DNA of 11,292 nucleotides from Planctomycetes bacterium GWF2_50_10 (GCA_001824635.1 MHYB01000087.1:1584-12875), one strand, 5' to 3'. Shown: positions 1 through 6,734, counted from the first letter of the stretch. Notes: generated by a model from the letters alone, not told the origin. Made by a program: numbers and translations.

Positions 1-523
1 CGCCGATGGCTTTGTCATCATAGACCAGCACGCCCTTCACGAACGCCTTATGTATGAAGAACTTACGCGCCGTCTCGCCGCAGGCCCGCTCGAAAGCCAG
101 CGGCTTTTGATCCCCGAACCAATAGACCTCACCGCTGCCCAGCTGAATATAATTGAGTCCGCCCGCGAATTTTTCGAAAAACTCGGAATCAAGCTAGAGC
201 CTTTTGGCGCAAAGACTTACATCATCCAATCTTTCCCAGTCATACTCTCAAAACTAAGCCCCGCCCCCTTCGTCCACGACGCCCTAGACCTCCTTGCCTC
301 CCAAAGCTCCAAACTCGACCCCCAGCGCCTCCTCCACGAGATCCTCGATATGGCCGCCTGCAAAGCCGCAATCAAGGCCGGCCAAAAGCTCACCGCACCG
401 GAAATCCAGTCGCTGCTTGAAGATAAGGAAACCGTCGAACGCGCCTCCCGCTGCCCCCACGGCCGCCCAACCTCCATAACCTTCTCCCTTGCCGACCTCG
501 AAAAACAATTCAAACGCACATAA
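1..523 (+). CDS. mutL: DNA mismatch repair protein MutL, C-terminal part (5' end outside window)
   Basis: This is the C-terminal dimerisation and nuclease domain of MutL, the mismatch-repair matchmaker. The reading frame is open from base 2 to the TAA at 521-523, so the ATPase half lies upstream of the window. The sequence shows DQHA (23-34) followed by Glu at 41-43 and 56-58, exactly the DQHA(X)2E(X)4E metal-binding endonuclease motif. It also shows the ACK motif (356-364) and CPHGRP (452-469), the other conserved parts of the nuclease site. From family knowledge, MutL proteins with these motifs nick DNA themselves and occur in bacteria without MutH; that this organism lacks MutH is inference. 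The internal ATG at 50 is not the gene start. The next gene starts 42 bases downstream on the same strand. Confidence 0.95.
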   Translation, partial: ADGFVIIDQHALHERLMYEELTRRLAAGPLESQRLLIPEPIDLTAAQLNIIESAREFFEKLGIKLEPFGAKTYIIQSFPVILSKLSPAPFVHDALDLLASQSSKLDPQRLLHEILDMAACKAAIKAGQKLTAPEIQSLLEDKETVERASRCPHGRPTSITFSLADLEKQFKRT

Positions 524-550
524 AAGCTAGCGAAAACGCCTGCCGCAGTT

Positions 551-556
551 TAAAAT
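551..556 (+). promoter_or_regulatory. -10-like box close to the substrate-binding protein start
   Basis: TAAAAT lies 9 bases before the ATG at 566, in the 42-base gap after mutL. There is no purine-rich ribosome-binding site between it and the ATG (the spacer is TTGCCCCCTT-like). I see no convincing -35 box. If it is used, the mRNA would have almost no leader. The alternative is read-through from mutL. Confidence 0.3.
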
Positions 557-565
557 TGCCCCCTT

Positions 566-1522
566 ATGCTCCGTTCGAAAAAACTAAATTTGGTGATCCT
601 GCTGGCCGCAACTATAGTAGCTGCCGCGATTTATTACGCCTCCACAAAGGTCGTCAAACCCGTCGCACCTCAATCACCCCAGCGGATCATAGTCACCAGC
701 CCCCAGCTAACTGAGATCGCCTACGCCCTGGGCCTCGAACCCCGCATAGCCGCTGTCACCAGCGACTCCGATTACCCTCCCCAGGCTGCCAAAACCAACC
801 CCACTGTCGGCAAATTCTGGCAATTGAACATGGAAGCCATCATCGCCGCCCGGCCGGACCTGGTAATAATGGAAAAATTCGACCAGCAAACCAGCATCGG
901 CAGGCGGTTAGAAGCCTTAGGCTACCCTGTGCTTACCGTTCACCTGACCGACATAAGCCAGCTTTTTGAGGCCATTGACACCGTCGGCCAAGCCGCCGAT
1001 GTGCCGGATAAAGCCAAAACCCTCATTGATTCAATAAAATCAAGGCTCATAACGCTTTCGGGCCGATTCCAGACCCAGCCCAAACGCACCGTTTTGTGGG
1101 TCATGCAGACCGAACCCATCCGCGTTGCCGGCCTGGAAACCTTCCCCAACGAACTCATTGAACTCGCCGGCGGCTACAATGCAATAGGCAAGACCATCCA
1201 GAAATATCCTCCAATCGGTGCCGAACAGATCGTCTCCTCCGCCCCGGATGTAATCATCCAGCCTGCCATGTCCCAGACTTCGGTTGAAGCCGAGCGGCTG
1301 CAGGCAGTGCGATTCTGGTCCCAGTTTCCAAATATCCCGGCAGTGAAGAAAAACCGTGTTTACGTCATCCAGGCTGATACCGTCCACCGTCTCGGCCCAC
1401 GACTGCCGCAAGGCCTTGAACTCGTCGGCCGATGTATTCATCCTGAGCTTTACGACTCAAATTTGCCCGATCCCAATTCCACAGGAAACCTAAATGCTGA
1501 CCCAAACGACGCTAATAACTAG
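566..1522 (+). CDS. ABC importer substrate-binding protein, BtuF/FecB-like (cluster A-II)
   Basis: A 318-residue periplasmic binding protein of the TroA/BtuF fold that would capture a corrinoid or ferric chelate and deliver it to the permease encoded next. Residues 8-25 form one hydrophobic segment without a lipobox Cys, so it is an uncleaved anchor or a signal peptide. The body opens with a BtuF-like strand (RIIVTSPQLTEIAYALG), then SDSDYPPQA and NMEAIIAARPDLVI, which closely resemble E. coli BtuF as I remember it. The second lobe contains PNELIELAGGYN and SAPDVIIQPA. About 25 residues after the fold are rich in Asn, Asp and Pro and probably disordered. The start is the only ATG giving a proper export signal, though no Shine-Dalgarno is visible. 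The 3' end overlaps the permease by 29 bases. Substrate is not proven: B12, siderophore or haem are all possible. Confidence 0.85.
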   Translation: MLRSKKLNLVILLAATIVAAAIYYASTKVVKPVAPQSPQRIIVTSPQLTEIAYALGLEPRIAAVTSDSDYPPQAAKTNPTVGKFWQLNMEAIIAARPDLVIMEKFDQQTSIGRRLEALGYPVLTVHLTDISQLFEAIDTVGQAADVPDKAKTLIDSIKSRLITLSGRFQTQPKRTVLWVMQTEPIRVAGLETFPNELIELAGGYNAIGKTIQKYPPIGAEQIVSSAPDVIIQPAMSQTSVEAERLQAVRFWSQFPNIPAVKKNRVYVIQADTVHRLGPRLPQGLELVGRCIHPELYDSNLPDPNSTGNLNADPNDANN

Positions 1523-2519
1523 AATTATGATCGCAGTAGCGATCCTGCTGGTCGTCTGTGGCTTTTGCCTGATGACCGGCACAGAAAAGATATCGCCGGG
1601 CAATATCCTCAAAGGCCCCGGCTCCGTGCCCGGGTCAAATATTGAATATGAGATATTCATCGGAGTTCGCCTGCCGCGAGTGCTCCTTGCGGCTCTTGTC
1701 GGGGCAGCGCTTGCGGGTTCCGGCGTGATCCTCCAGGCAATCCTCCGCAACCCGCTTGCTGATCCCTTTATCCTGGGTATTTCCTCCGGCGCAGGTTTGG
1801 GCGCTGTGATCGCGATAATTGCTGGCTTTACCTTCACTTTCCTGGGTGGCTCGCCTATTACCGTATGTGCCTTTGCCGGTGCCCTGACCACTGTCTGGAT
1901 TGTCTGGGCTATCGGCCGATTTACCACCAAATCTGAACTGACATCACTTTTGCTGGCAGGGGTGGTCGTAAACGCTTTTTTTTCCGCCCTGATAATGTTT
2001 TTGACCTCAATCGCCAAGAGCGAACAGATGCAGGCGACGGTTTTTTGGCTTATGGGCAACATCTCCGAGACTTCGCTGCCCGTCATAATAGTCAATTTCG
2101 TGATAGTGCTGGCTGGGCTTGCAGTACTGTGGTCTATCTGCCTTGAGCTTAATTTACTAAGTTTCGGTGAATCACAGGCGCAAAACCTCGGCGTAGACCC
2201 TACACGCATTAAGCTGATAGCCTTTACGGCATCGGCCATAATAACGGCTGTGGCAGTAAGTCTTTCAGGGCTTGTGGGTTTTGTGGGGCTTATCGTACCC
2301 CATGCTATCCGGCTGGTGCTTGGGCCAGACCATCGCCAGCTTTTGCCGATAAGCGCTATAATCGGGGCGGCGTTTCTTGTACTTGCAGATACCATCGCCC
2401 GCACGATAGTCGCACCGGCCCAGCTTCCGGTGGGCGTTATCACCGCGATGACTGGCGGGCCGTTCTTTTTGATACTTCTGGCACGCTATACCCGCAAAAT
2501 AAGCTGGTTTTCCAAATAG
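1494..2519 (+). CDS. ABC importer permease, FecCD/BtuC family
   Basis: A 341-residue inner-membrane permease, the usual length for the FecCD family, with about ten hydrophobic segments. Family signatures are visible: RLPRVLLAALVGAALAGSG near residue 53, ILRNPLADPFILGISSGAG just after it, and GLVGFVGLIVPHAIRLVLG around 259-277, the region that contacts the ATPase. From family knowledge it works as a homodimer that passes a cobalamin or ferric chelate across the membrane. The ATG at 1494 is preferred because AGGA at 1483-1486 lies 7 bases upstream; a second in-frame ATG at 1527 would cost 11 residues. It starts inside the end of the binding-protein gene (29-base overlap), which suggests translational coupling. 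A long open frame on the opposite strand is only a shadow of this gene. Confidence 0.92.
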   Translation: MLTQTTLITRIMIAVAILLVVCGFCLMTGTEKISPGNILKGPGSVPGSNIEYEIFIGVRLPRVLLAALVGAALAGSGVILQAILRNPLADPFILGISSGAGLGAVIAIIAGFTFTFLGGSPITVCAFAGALTTVWIVWAIGRFTTKSELTSLLLAGVVVNAFFSALIMFLTSIAKSEQMQATVFWLMGNISETSLPVIIVNFVIVLAGLAVLWSICLELNLLSFGESQAQNLGVDPTRIKLIAFTASAIITAVAVSLSGLVGFVGLIVPHAIRLVLGPDHRQLLPISAIIGAAFLVLADTIARTIVAPAQLPVGVITAMTGGPFFLILLARYTRKISWFSK

Positions 2520-2527
2520 GTTAAGTT

Positions 2528-3328
2528 ATGGCAATAATCGAAGTTACCAATGTCAATTTCAGTTACGACCAGGCGCATATCCTGGAAAACCTGTGGCTTA
2601 CAGTCGCGTCCGGTTCATTCCTGGCAGTAGCTGGGCCTAATGGTGCGGGTAAAAGCACGCTGCTTTATATTCTGGCTGGCCTGCTCAAACCTGCTTCAGG
2701 ATCTGTGAGTATTGAATCGAAACCCATCGGTTCCTATTCTTTTATGGATTTAGCGCGGAAAATCGCGTTTGTGCGTCAGGAATTCGTGCCGGCATTTGGT
2801 TTTACGGTTGAGGAAACGGTGGCCATGGCGCGGGCGCCGTATCTACAGGGCTTTGGTTTTGAAACGCCAGATGACCTTGCCATCGTAAATGAGGCACTTG
2901 AAGCGACCGAAACCGCCCAGTTCGCTAAGCGGCATCTATACCAGCTCTCCGGCGGCGAGCGACAGCGGGTTTTCGTTGCCCGCGCGCTTGCTCAGCAGAC
3001 GCCGATCCTGCTTTTGGATGAGCCTATGAGCTTTCTTGATCTTAAGCACCAGGTGGATATTTACGACCTGCTCAAGAAAATGCAAACTCGGCTTGGTAAG
3101 ACGATCCTGCTTATCTCGCATGATATTAATGTGGCGGCACAGTACTGCGATAATATCCTGCTGTTGTCGGCAGACCGGAAGTATCATTTCGGCACGGCGG
3201 AGGAGATATTCCGGCCGGAGCTGATAAAAGAGGTTTTCGGGGTGTCGGGCTATGCAGGCTCGCTGGGCAAAGAGCGGTTTTTTATTCCGCTGGGGAAATT
3301 CGCGAAGGATGCTGAAATTTCGGGTTAA
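2528..3328 (+). CDS. ABC importer ATP-binding protein, BtuD/FecE family
   Basis: A 266-residue cytoplasmic ATPase that powers the permease encoded 8 bases upstream. All nucleotide-binding motifs are intact: Walker A GPNGAGKST with Lys42, Q-loop Gln84, signature LSGGERQR from residue 140, Walker B ILLLDEP with Asp164 and Glu165, a D-loop in SFLD, and the H-loop His198 in ISHD. The spacing is normal for the FecE/BtuD/HmuV group, which favours cobalamin or iron-chelate uptake. Only a weak ribosome-binding site (TAGG at 2517-2520) precedes the ATG, so translation probably depends on coupling with the permease. This is the last gene of the unit; I see no clear hairpin terminator directly after the stop. 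Confidence 0.95.
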   Translation: MAIIEVTNVNFSYDQAHILENLWLTVASGSFLAVAGPNGAGKSTLLYILAGLLKPASGSVSIESKPIGSYSFMDLARKIAFVRQEFVPAFGFTVEETVAMARAPYLQGFGFETPDDLAIVNEALEATETAQFAKRHLYQLSGGERQRVFVARALAQQTPILLLDEPMSFLDLKHQVDIYDLLKKMQTRLGKTILLISHDINVAAQYCDNILLLSADRKYHFGTAEEIFRPELIKEVFGVSGYAGSLGKERFFIPLGKFAKDAEISG

Positions 3329-3719
3329 TTTTTTTTGCGCAAGTTGGGGTTTTGAGGGGTAGAGGAACAATTTAAAATTTTAAATTTATGATTTCAAATT
3401 TAGAAAAACTGTGCGTTTTTGGGGCTGCGAAAGCGGTTTTTTGGGGTGTTGTGGATATTCCCTAGTGTTCTTTTGGGGCGTTCAAAATTGAATTCTTGGG
3501 GGGTGTCAGGGGGGTATTTCATTGGTTATTGATTAGGGATTATTGATTATTTGAAGATAAAGATGGGCGTACGGGGGGTAAAAGGGGATAATTTTGTGGA
3601 TTGAATAATTCGGGAATTAGGGATTCACGTTCAATTAAAAAGTTTAAAATTCATCTCATTCAAAACTGGGTCGTCATAGCTATCGAATTTTGATATACCA
3701 TTAAAAGACTTTTTATTAA
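3329..3719. other. Gene-free, A+T-rich spacer with + strand G-runs
   Basis: I see no credible gene in this stretch on either strand. It contains nine runs of four or more G, all on the + strand (starting at 3346, 3356, 3421, 3443, 3475, 3498, 3509, 3573 and 3584) and no run of four C. It also has an 18-base perfect A/T palindrome (3369-3386), two direct copies of TTATTGATTA (3526-3535 and 3540-3549), and scattered TTTAAAATT-type words. It separates the + strand importer unit from the - strand PEP-CTERM genes, so both transcripts end into it. Confidence 0.6.
3369..3386. repeat. 18-bp perfect A/T palindrome
   Basis: The sequence AATTTAAAATTTTAAATT equals its own reverse complement over 18 bases. 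It lies 41 bases after the importer ATPase stop. Being purely A/T it is a weak hairpin, and it is partly echoed by nearby words such as CAAATTTAG. A role in termination or as a protein site is possible but unsupported. Confidence 0.5.
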
Positions 3720-3754
3720 GGAGGAGACTGGCCGAGCGTTGGCTGGTCTCCTCC
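3720..3754 (-). terminator. Stem-loop after the first PEP-CTERM gene
   Basis: GGAGGAGAC (3720-3728) pairs perfectly with GTCTCCTCC (3746-3754). Five further inner pairs, two of them G-T, leave a 7-base loop. It begins 16 bases past the stop of the - strand gene, where an intrinsic terminator would sit. On the - strand the bases after the stem are A/T-rich but lack a clean T-run, so it may be a weak terminator or an mRNA 3' stabiliser. Confidence 0.55.
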
Positions 3755-3770
3755 AAGTAAGTTCACACCA

Positions 3771-4535
3771 TTATTTCTTCTTGCGTGCAAAGAAGAGTCC
3801 GCCCAGACCCAGCAGCGCCATCGTCGCCGGTTCGGGAATAGCTGTGGCCGACACATTGTCCCAATACGCGGTGTAGTCCTGGTTGCTGCCAAAATTATAT
3901 GCCTGGACAAAGACTGCTGTAAGATCTTGGTATCCCGTGATAACAGTGCTGTCAGTATAAACAGTACTTCCATCGATCTTGTAGACAAAGGAGGAGCCTG
4001 TACCAGTGATAGACAGCGTGTGCCACCCGGCTGTTACGGTTGTGGATAAATCGACCCAGCCATTAGTTGTATCGGCATCCCAAACGCGCCATGCTGTCGC
4101 AATGCCGGTTGCAGATGGATTAAATCCGTCGGTTGGATCAAAGCGACGAATGCCTATAATAGGATATGTCGCATTGTCTTCTGTACCCACACTGCCCGCC
4201 CTAGCCCAAAGGTCTGTGCGTCGCAAATTATTGCCCGACAGCATGTCTTGGCTCACATACACGTCGCCAGAAACCACCCATCCCGGCGTCAGGTCGGCCA
4301 CCCGCTGCCGACCCTGTGTATTATAAAAGCCTGTCACGCCAACCGCTTCGGGGGCATCGATGCTGATCTGAAGCCGTGAATCGCCATCGAACGTCGTTGT
4401 CCCAAACACGCTCGGCTCAGTCCGGTCTGTGACCCACGCCGCGTTGAGTGAGTCAAACGAATCTGTAAACCCTGTTGCCAAAGCCATACTGCTTACCATC
4501 GCTATTACTGCCGAAATTGTTACTAAAGTTTTCAT
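3771..4535 (-). CDS. Secreted PEP-CTERM sorting-domain protein
   Basis: A 254-residue exported protein of unknown function. Residues 1-21 are a classic signal peptide (MKTLVTISAVIAMVSSMALA). The middle, roughly 22-230, looks beta-rich with alternating hydrophobic residues and many Trp, Thr and Gly, resembling a concanavalin/LamG-like jelly roll; that resemblance is inference. The last 21 residues are a PEP-CTERM signal: PEPATMALLGLGG, a short hydrophobic stretch, then ARKKK. From family knowledge, exosortase recognises this tail and processes the protein at the envelope of bacteria that make exopolysaccharide. No exosortase gene is in this window. The ATG is supported by AAGGGAG about 8 bases upstream on the - strand. 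A stem-loop follows the stop. It is not obviously related to the next PEP-CTERM protein except in the tail. Confidence 0.9.
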   Translation of the reverse strand: MKTLVTISAVIAMVSSMALATGFTDSFDSLNAAWVTDRTEPSVFGTTTFDGDSRLQISIDAPEAVGVTGFYNTQGRQRVADLTPGWVVSGDVYVSQDMLSGNNLRRTDLWARAGSVGTEDNATYPIIGIRRFDPTDGFNPSATGIATAWRVWDADTTNGWVDLSTTVTAGWHTLSITGTGSSFVYKIDGSTVYTDSTVITGYQDLTAVFVQAYNFGSNQDYTAYWDNVSATAIPEPATMALLGLGGLFFARKKK

Positions 4536-4611
4536 GGTTTTCTCCCTTAAAAATTATTGTTTTCTTGATCTTATTTTTGCCGCTTATGTGCGCGGCGAAT
4601 ATATCGAAGCC

Positions 4612-4653
4612 GTAACCAGGAAATTTAAATCATAGGCAAATCTCCTTGGTTAC
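4612..4653 (-). promoter_or_regulatory. Leader hairpin upstream of the first PEP-CTERM gene
   Basis: GTAACC plus AGGA (4612-4621) pairs with TCCT plus GGTTAC (4643-4653) with a single bulged T, giving a ten-pair stem over a 21-base loop. It lies 77-118 bases upstream of the - strand start at 4535. If the transcript begins further upstream this would be in the 5' leader. Any regulatory role is inference. Confidence 0.25.
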
Positions 4654-4781
4654 TCGATATGAATGTTCCCGGACGATTGGGATGAATTGCGCAATAACAA
4701 ACATGATCGCTTCTTTCGAAGCATCCTCAAAAAGATCCACTATTTCTCCTCTCCTCACCGCAATGCAGTACTAAGCAGGCA

Positions 4782-4815
4782 GTTGCTGGTTGCTAGCTAA
4801 CAAGAAACCAGCAAC
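4782..4815. repeat. 10-bp perfect inverted repeat (hairpin)
   Basis: GTTGCTGGTT (4782-4791) and AACCAGCAAC (4806-4815) pair perfectly over a 14-base loop. There is no T-run on either side on either strand, so it is not a textbook intrinsic terminator. It lies beyond the second PEP-CTERM gene's own terminator candidate. Confidence 0.45.
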
Positions 4816-4860
4816 GCACGCTTCTGCAGCCTAAACACCGTGCCACTTAGTAAAATACAA

Positions 4861-4906
4861 TTGCAAGGCTGTTGACCGAGAGAGAAATGGCCAACAGCTC
4901 TTGCAA
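4861..4906 (-). terminator. Terminator of the second PEP-CTERM gene
   Basis: TTGCAAG plus GCTGTTG (4861-4874) pairs with CAACAGC (4892-4898) and CTTGCAA (4900-4906), interrupted by one bulged base. Two more C-G pairs form inside beyond an A-C mismatch, leaving an 11-base loop. Read on the - strand it starts 32 bases after the stop at 4939 and is followed by TTGTATTTTA, a reasonable U-rich tail. Confidence 0.65.
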
Positions 4907-4938
4907 AAGTTTTGTGAGCTTTAAGAAAGTTAAAGTGA

Positions 4939-5634
4939 TTAATTCAATTTGCGCCTGAGAAAACCAATGCCACCAAGACCAAGCAGAGCCATCGTCGCCG
5001 GTTCCGGTATAACCGCAAAAGTGCTTGTACCTGCGGCGGCATCCTTAGCGGATAACTTAAATTTAAACTGCGACTCGATGCTCGTAAGCGTATCATTAAT
5101 TATCTCATCGCCCGATGCAGGTCTTGATTCACTGATTGTCAGAGTGTTATTCGTAACCGCGAACGAGCCAACGAGATTTGCCCAGACGATTGAACCGTTA
5201 TACTTGGCCTGGTGCATTTTGCCGCCATCGAAAAGACCTGTGATCGCGGCACCATTGGTCGGAGTTCGGTCGCTAAGAGTAACGCCCGCCGAGGCGTATG
5301 CGCTGGGGTTTGTCAACGCGTCGAACTCAAGCACCTCGCTTGTGATGGTAAAGGTTGTCTCCGAATTGCCCGCCCGAACGGCAAATTCAATACCAACTTC
5401 CGGATCCTCGTCGAGACGGATCGCCAAGCCCTCGATAGCGGCATCGTCAAACAAGACAATATCTTGATCGACCAGACTGACCCTCTGAAGGCCCTCACCG
5501 GTTATTTCAGCAGCAAAATTTCGGCTTGCCGTATTCGTCCCATCCGACGCGGAAATTGTGATACCGACCAGGCAGGCATCTGCTGCTGCAGGTAAAAACA
5601 GCCCCACAAAAAACAATGCGATACTTCGTTTCAT
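4939..5634 (-). CDS. Secreted PEP-CTERM sorting-domain protein
   Basis: A 231-residue exported protein of unknown function. The signal peptide MKRSIALFFVGLFLPAAADA is followed directly by a Cys; the ADAC sequence is not a good lipobox, so type I cleavage is more likely. The body (about 21-205) is rich in Thr, Ser, Ala and acidic residues with alternating beta-type hydrophobicity; I recognise no domain. The last 22 residues are the sorting tail: PEPATMALLGLGG, a hydrophobic stretch, then RRK. The first 13 tail residues match the neighbouring PEP-CTERM protein exactly. The start is fixed by a strong GAGGAG about 6-11 bases upstream on the - strand. A MITE-like element ends only 47 bases upstream of the ATG, so it sits in or next to the promoter. 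Confidence 0.88.
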   Translation of the reverse strand: MKRSIALFFVGLFLPAAADACLVGITISASDGTNTASRNFAAEITGEGLQRVSLVDQDIVLFDDAAIEGLAIRLDEDPEVGIEFAVRAGNSETTFTITSEVLEFDALTNPSAYASAGVTLSDRTPTNGAAITGLFDGGKMHQAKYNGSIVWANLVGSFAVTNNTLTISESRPASGDEIINDTLTSIESQFKFKLSAKDAAAGTSTFAVIPEPATMALLGLGGIGFLRRKLN

Positions 5635-5681
5635 CTTCTCTCCTCAAAAAAAATCGATAATAGCATGTGCCACACGCACTA

Positions 5682-5714
5682 GAGCAGTTTAAGCTATCCT
5701 GCTCTGGTTCTGGC
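5682..5714 (+). repeat. Left terminal inverted repeat of the MITE
   Basis: Begins GAGCAGTTTAAGCTATC and ends TGCTCTGGTTCTGGC. Compared with the other end it differs at positions 6, 13, 17, 18 and 29. Confidence 0.75.
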
Positions 5715-5796
5715 TACTTACAATACCGCGTCCGGCTGCATCAAAAATGCAGGGCATTTCCTGCTCCGCCGTCCTTGTCTTGCGAGTTTTCGCTAC

Positions 5797-5829
5797 GCCA
5801 TAACCAGAGCACTATATCTTAAAATGCTC
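5797..5829 (-). repeat. Right terminal inverted repeat of the MITE
   Basis: Read on the - strand it begins GAGCATTTTAAGATATAG and ends TGCTCTGGTTATGGC. Both ends keep the words TTTAAG and TGCTCTGGTT intact, which suggests that a transposase reads these blocks. Confidence 0.75.
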
Positions 5830-5905
5830 TAATACTAAAAGGGGAGTTTAAAGTGCAATTGAGGAGAAAACCATCGTGGAAAATACGGGATTTTAGGACG
5901 TAGCA

Positions 5906-6520
5906 CTAATTAATTTCGACTTTATCCAGGGGTTCTGGATTACCGAGGTAGTTTCCATTTTTCGATAATGTCGCTTTGACCAATTCAACGACATTATCTG
6001 TCCCCAATTTTCGCATGATGTTTGCGCGGTGATCTTCGATCGTTCGCGATGAGCGATTCAAAAAGCTGGCTATTTCCTTATTGCCGCAGCCTTCCAGCAG
6101 AAAATTAAGAACCTTCTTTTCAGTTTTAGTCAGATTGTTTTTTTTAAAATTGGCTAGAATGGATCTCTTGCGTATGACAGATTGCACGCTTTTCAGTACC
6201 ATTCGCCTGCCAGTATCGTGGGATGATTTCGTGATCTGGTCTAGCTTAACGATCATATTATTCGTCGTCATCAGTAGCACCGGCAGGCCAGGAACTTCCC
6301 GTTTTATTTTTTCTATCAACTCAAAAATATCGTCTATCGTTGATTGCAGAAGAATCACTGCTACATCGAAATCCTTGCTGGAAAGTGCTTTTTGAAATGC
6401 CTGGGGGCAATTAAATTCCATTACCATGCATATATCGCTGCGCAGATACTGGGCAACTTTCTTGACTCTCTCAAAATCGTGGCCAAAAACCGCTATTCTG
6501 GAATCATCATCCCTACACAT
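5906..6520 (-). CDS. LuxR/FixJ-type transcriptional regulator with degenerate receiver
   Basis: A 204-residue two-domain regulator. Residues 8-115 have the length and strand pattern of a response-regulator receiver (IAVFGHD, FDVAVILLQS, LPVLLMTT). However, the position expected for the phosphorylated Asp at the end of strand 3 is Leu57, and the N-terminal acidic pair is reduced to Asp15. It is therefore probably not a normal phosphorylation switch. Residues 130-187 are a clear LuxR helix-turn-helix: LTKTEKKVLNFLLEG, NKEIASFLNRSSRTIEDHR, then ANIMRKLG. The start ATG has only a weak AGG about 10 bases upstream. No sensor kinase gene is nearby. Whether it controls the PEP-CTERM genes downstream on the same strand is unknown; the MITE lies between them. 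Confidence 0.88.
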   Translation of the reverse strand: MCRDDDSRIAVFGHDFERVKKVAQYLRSDICMVMEFNCPQAFQKALSSKDFDVAVILLQSTIDDIFELIEKIKREVPGLPVLLMTTNNMIVKLDQITKSSHDTGRRMVLKSVQSVIRKRSILANFKKNNLTKTEKKVLNFLLEGCGNKEIASFLNRSSRTIEDHRANIMRKLGTDNVVELVKATLSKNGNYLGNPEPLDKVEIN

Positions 6521-6561
6521 TTGACGAACCTGTAATTTAAAAGAACATATAATAGGGATTT

Positions 6562-6573
6562 AATTATATAATT
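6562..6573. promoter_or_regulatory. 12-bp palindrome between divergent genes, with TATAAT on both strands
   Basis: AATTATATAATT is a perfect palindrome 41 bases upstream of the regulator start. It carries TATAAT on the - strand (6563-6568) and on the + strand (6567-6572). It could be the -10 region of the regulator promoter, or an operator. No good -35 box lies at the right distance, so this is tentative. Confidence 0.3.
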
Positions 6574-6578
6574 GATAT

Positions 6579-6597
6579 CCGTATAACTACGGTTTTT
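6579..6597 (+). terminator. Small hairpin plus T-run, terminator-like on + strand
   Basis: CCGTA, loop TAAC, TACGG, followed at once by five T. The form fits an intrinsic terminator on the + strand, but the stem is only five pairs and no + strand gene lies just upstream. It may be chance. Confidence 0.25.
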
Positions 6598-6633
6598 ATA
6601 CAATTTTCTAGACGTTCATGGGTGATTTCTGCT

Positions 6634-6671
6634 CAAATCCGGGGAGAGCGGAATTATTTTCGCCGGATTTG
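6634..6671 (+). repeat. 9-bp perfect inverted repeat followed by T-rich DNA, upstream of queE
   Basis: CAAATCCGG (6634-6642) pairs with CCGGATTTG (6663-6671) over a 20-base loop, and TGCTTTTTGGGC follows. On the + strand this resembles a terminator or a leader structure of queE, 76 bases before its ATG. It does not match a preQ1 riboswitch that I can recognise. Confidence 0.35.
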
Positions 6672-6734
6672 TGCTTTTTGGGCATTTTTTTGGCGATAGA
6701 TGGGGCATTTCTGGATTTTGGTGTGAATTTTCAG

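Larger units (their letters stand above)
4536..4938. other. Spacer between the two PEP-CTERM genes, with several hairpins
   Basis: I see no gene here. On the - strand it holds the terminator of the second PEP-CTERM gene and the leader of the first one. Besides the hairpins listed separately, 4579-4596 (GCCGC/GCGGC) and 4705-4724 (GCTTC/GAAGC) form short stems. No -35/-10 pair near the first gene is convincing. Confidence 0.5.
5682..5829. mobile_element. MITE-like non-autonomous element with TA-flanked inverted repeats
   Basis: A 148-bp element. Its left end (5682-5714) matches the reverse complement of its right end (5797-5829) at 28 of 33 positions. It is bounded by TA on both sides (5680-5681 and 5830-5831), as expected for target duplication by IS630/Tc1-mariner-type transposases; that family link is inference. 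Each end also folds on itself (GAGCAG/CTGCTC on the left, GAGCA/TGCTC on the right), and the interior has a small hairpin TGCAT/ATGCA (5737-5751). The 82-bp interior is too short for a transposase and has no good open frame. It separates the regulator gene at 5906 from the PEP-CTERM gene ending its 5' side at 5634. Confidence 0.75.

Noticed and set aside
524..565. Cobalamin riboswitch before the BtuF-like gene
   Set aside because: The gap after mutL is only 42 bases, far too short for the riboswitch.
1490..2443. Long open frame on the - strand opposite the permease
   Set aside because: It mirrors the permease codons, has Ser/Thr/Ala/Ile-rich low-complexity translation and no ribosome-binding site.
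3498..3587. G-quadruplex
   Set aside because: The closely spaced G-runs come in pairs separated by about 58 bases, so four tracts with short loops are not available.
4949..5467. Open frame on the + strand opposite the second PEP-CTERM gene
   Set aside because: The - strand protein has a signal peptide, a sorting tail and a strong ribosome-binding site; the + strand translation has none of these.
4840..5676. Sigma-54 promoters upstream of the PEP-CTERM genes (TGGCAC on the - strand at 4840-4845 and again near 5667-5672)
   Set aside because: Neither has the required GC of the -12 element at the right spacing, and the first lies about 300 bases from its gene.
5862..5896. Possible small gene start on the + strand (GAGGAG then GTG near 5876)
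   Set aside because: The frame closes after five codons.
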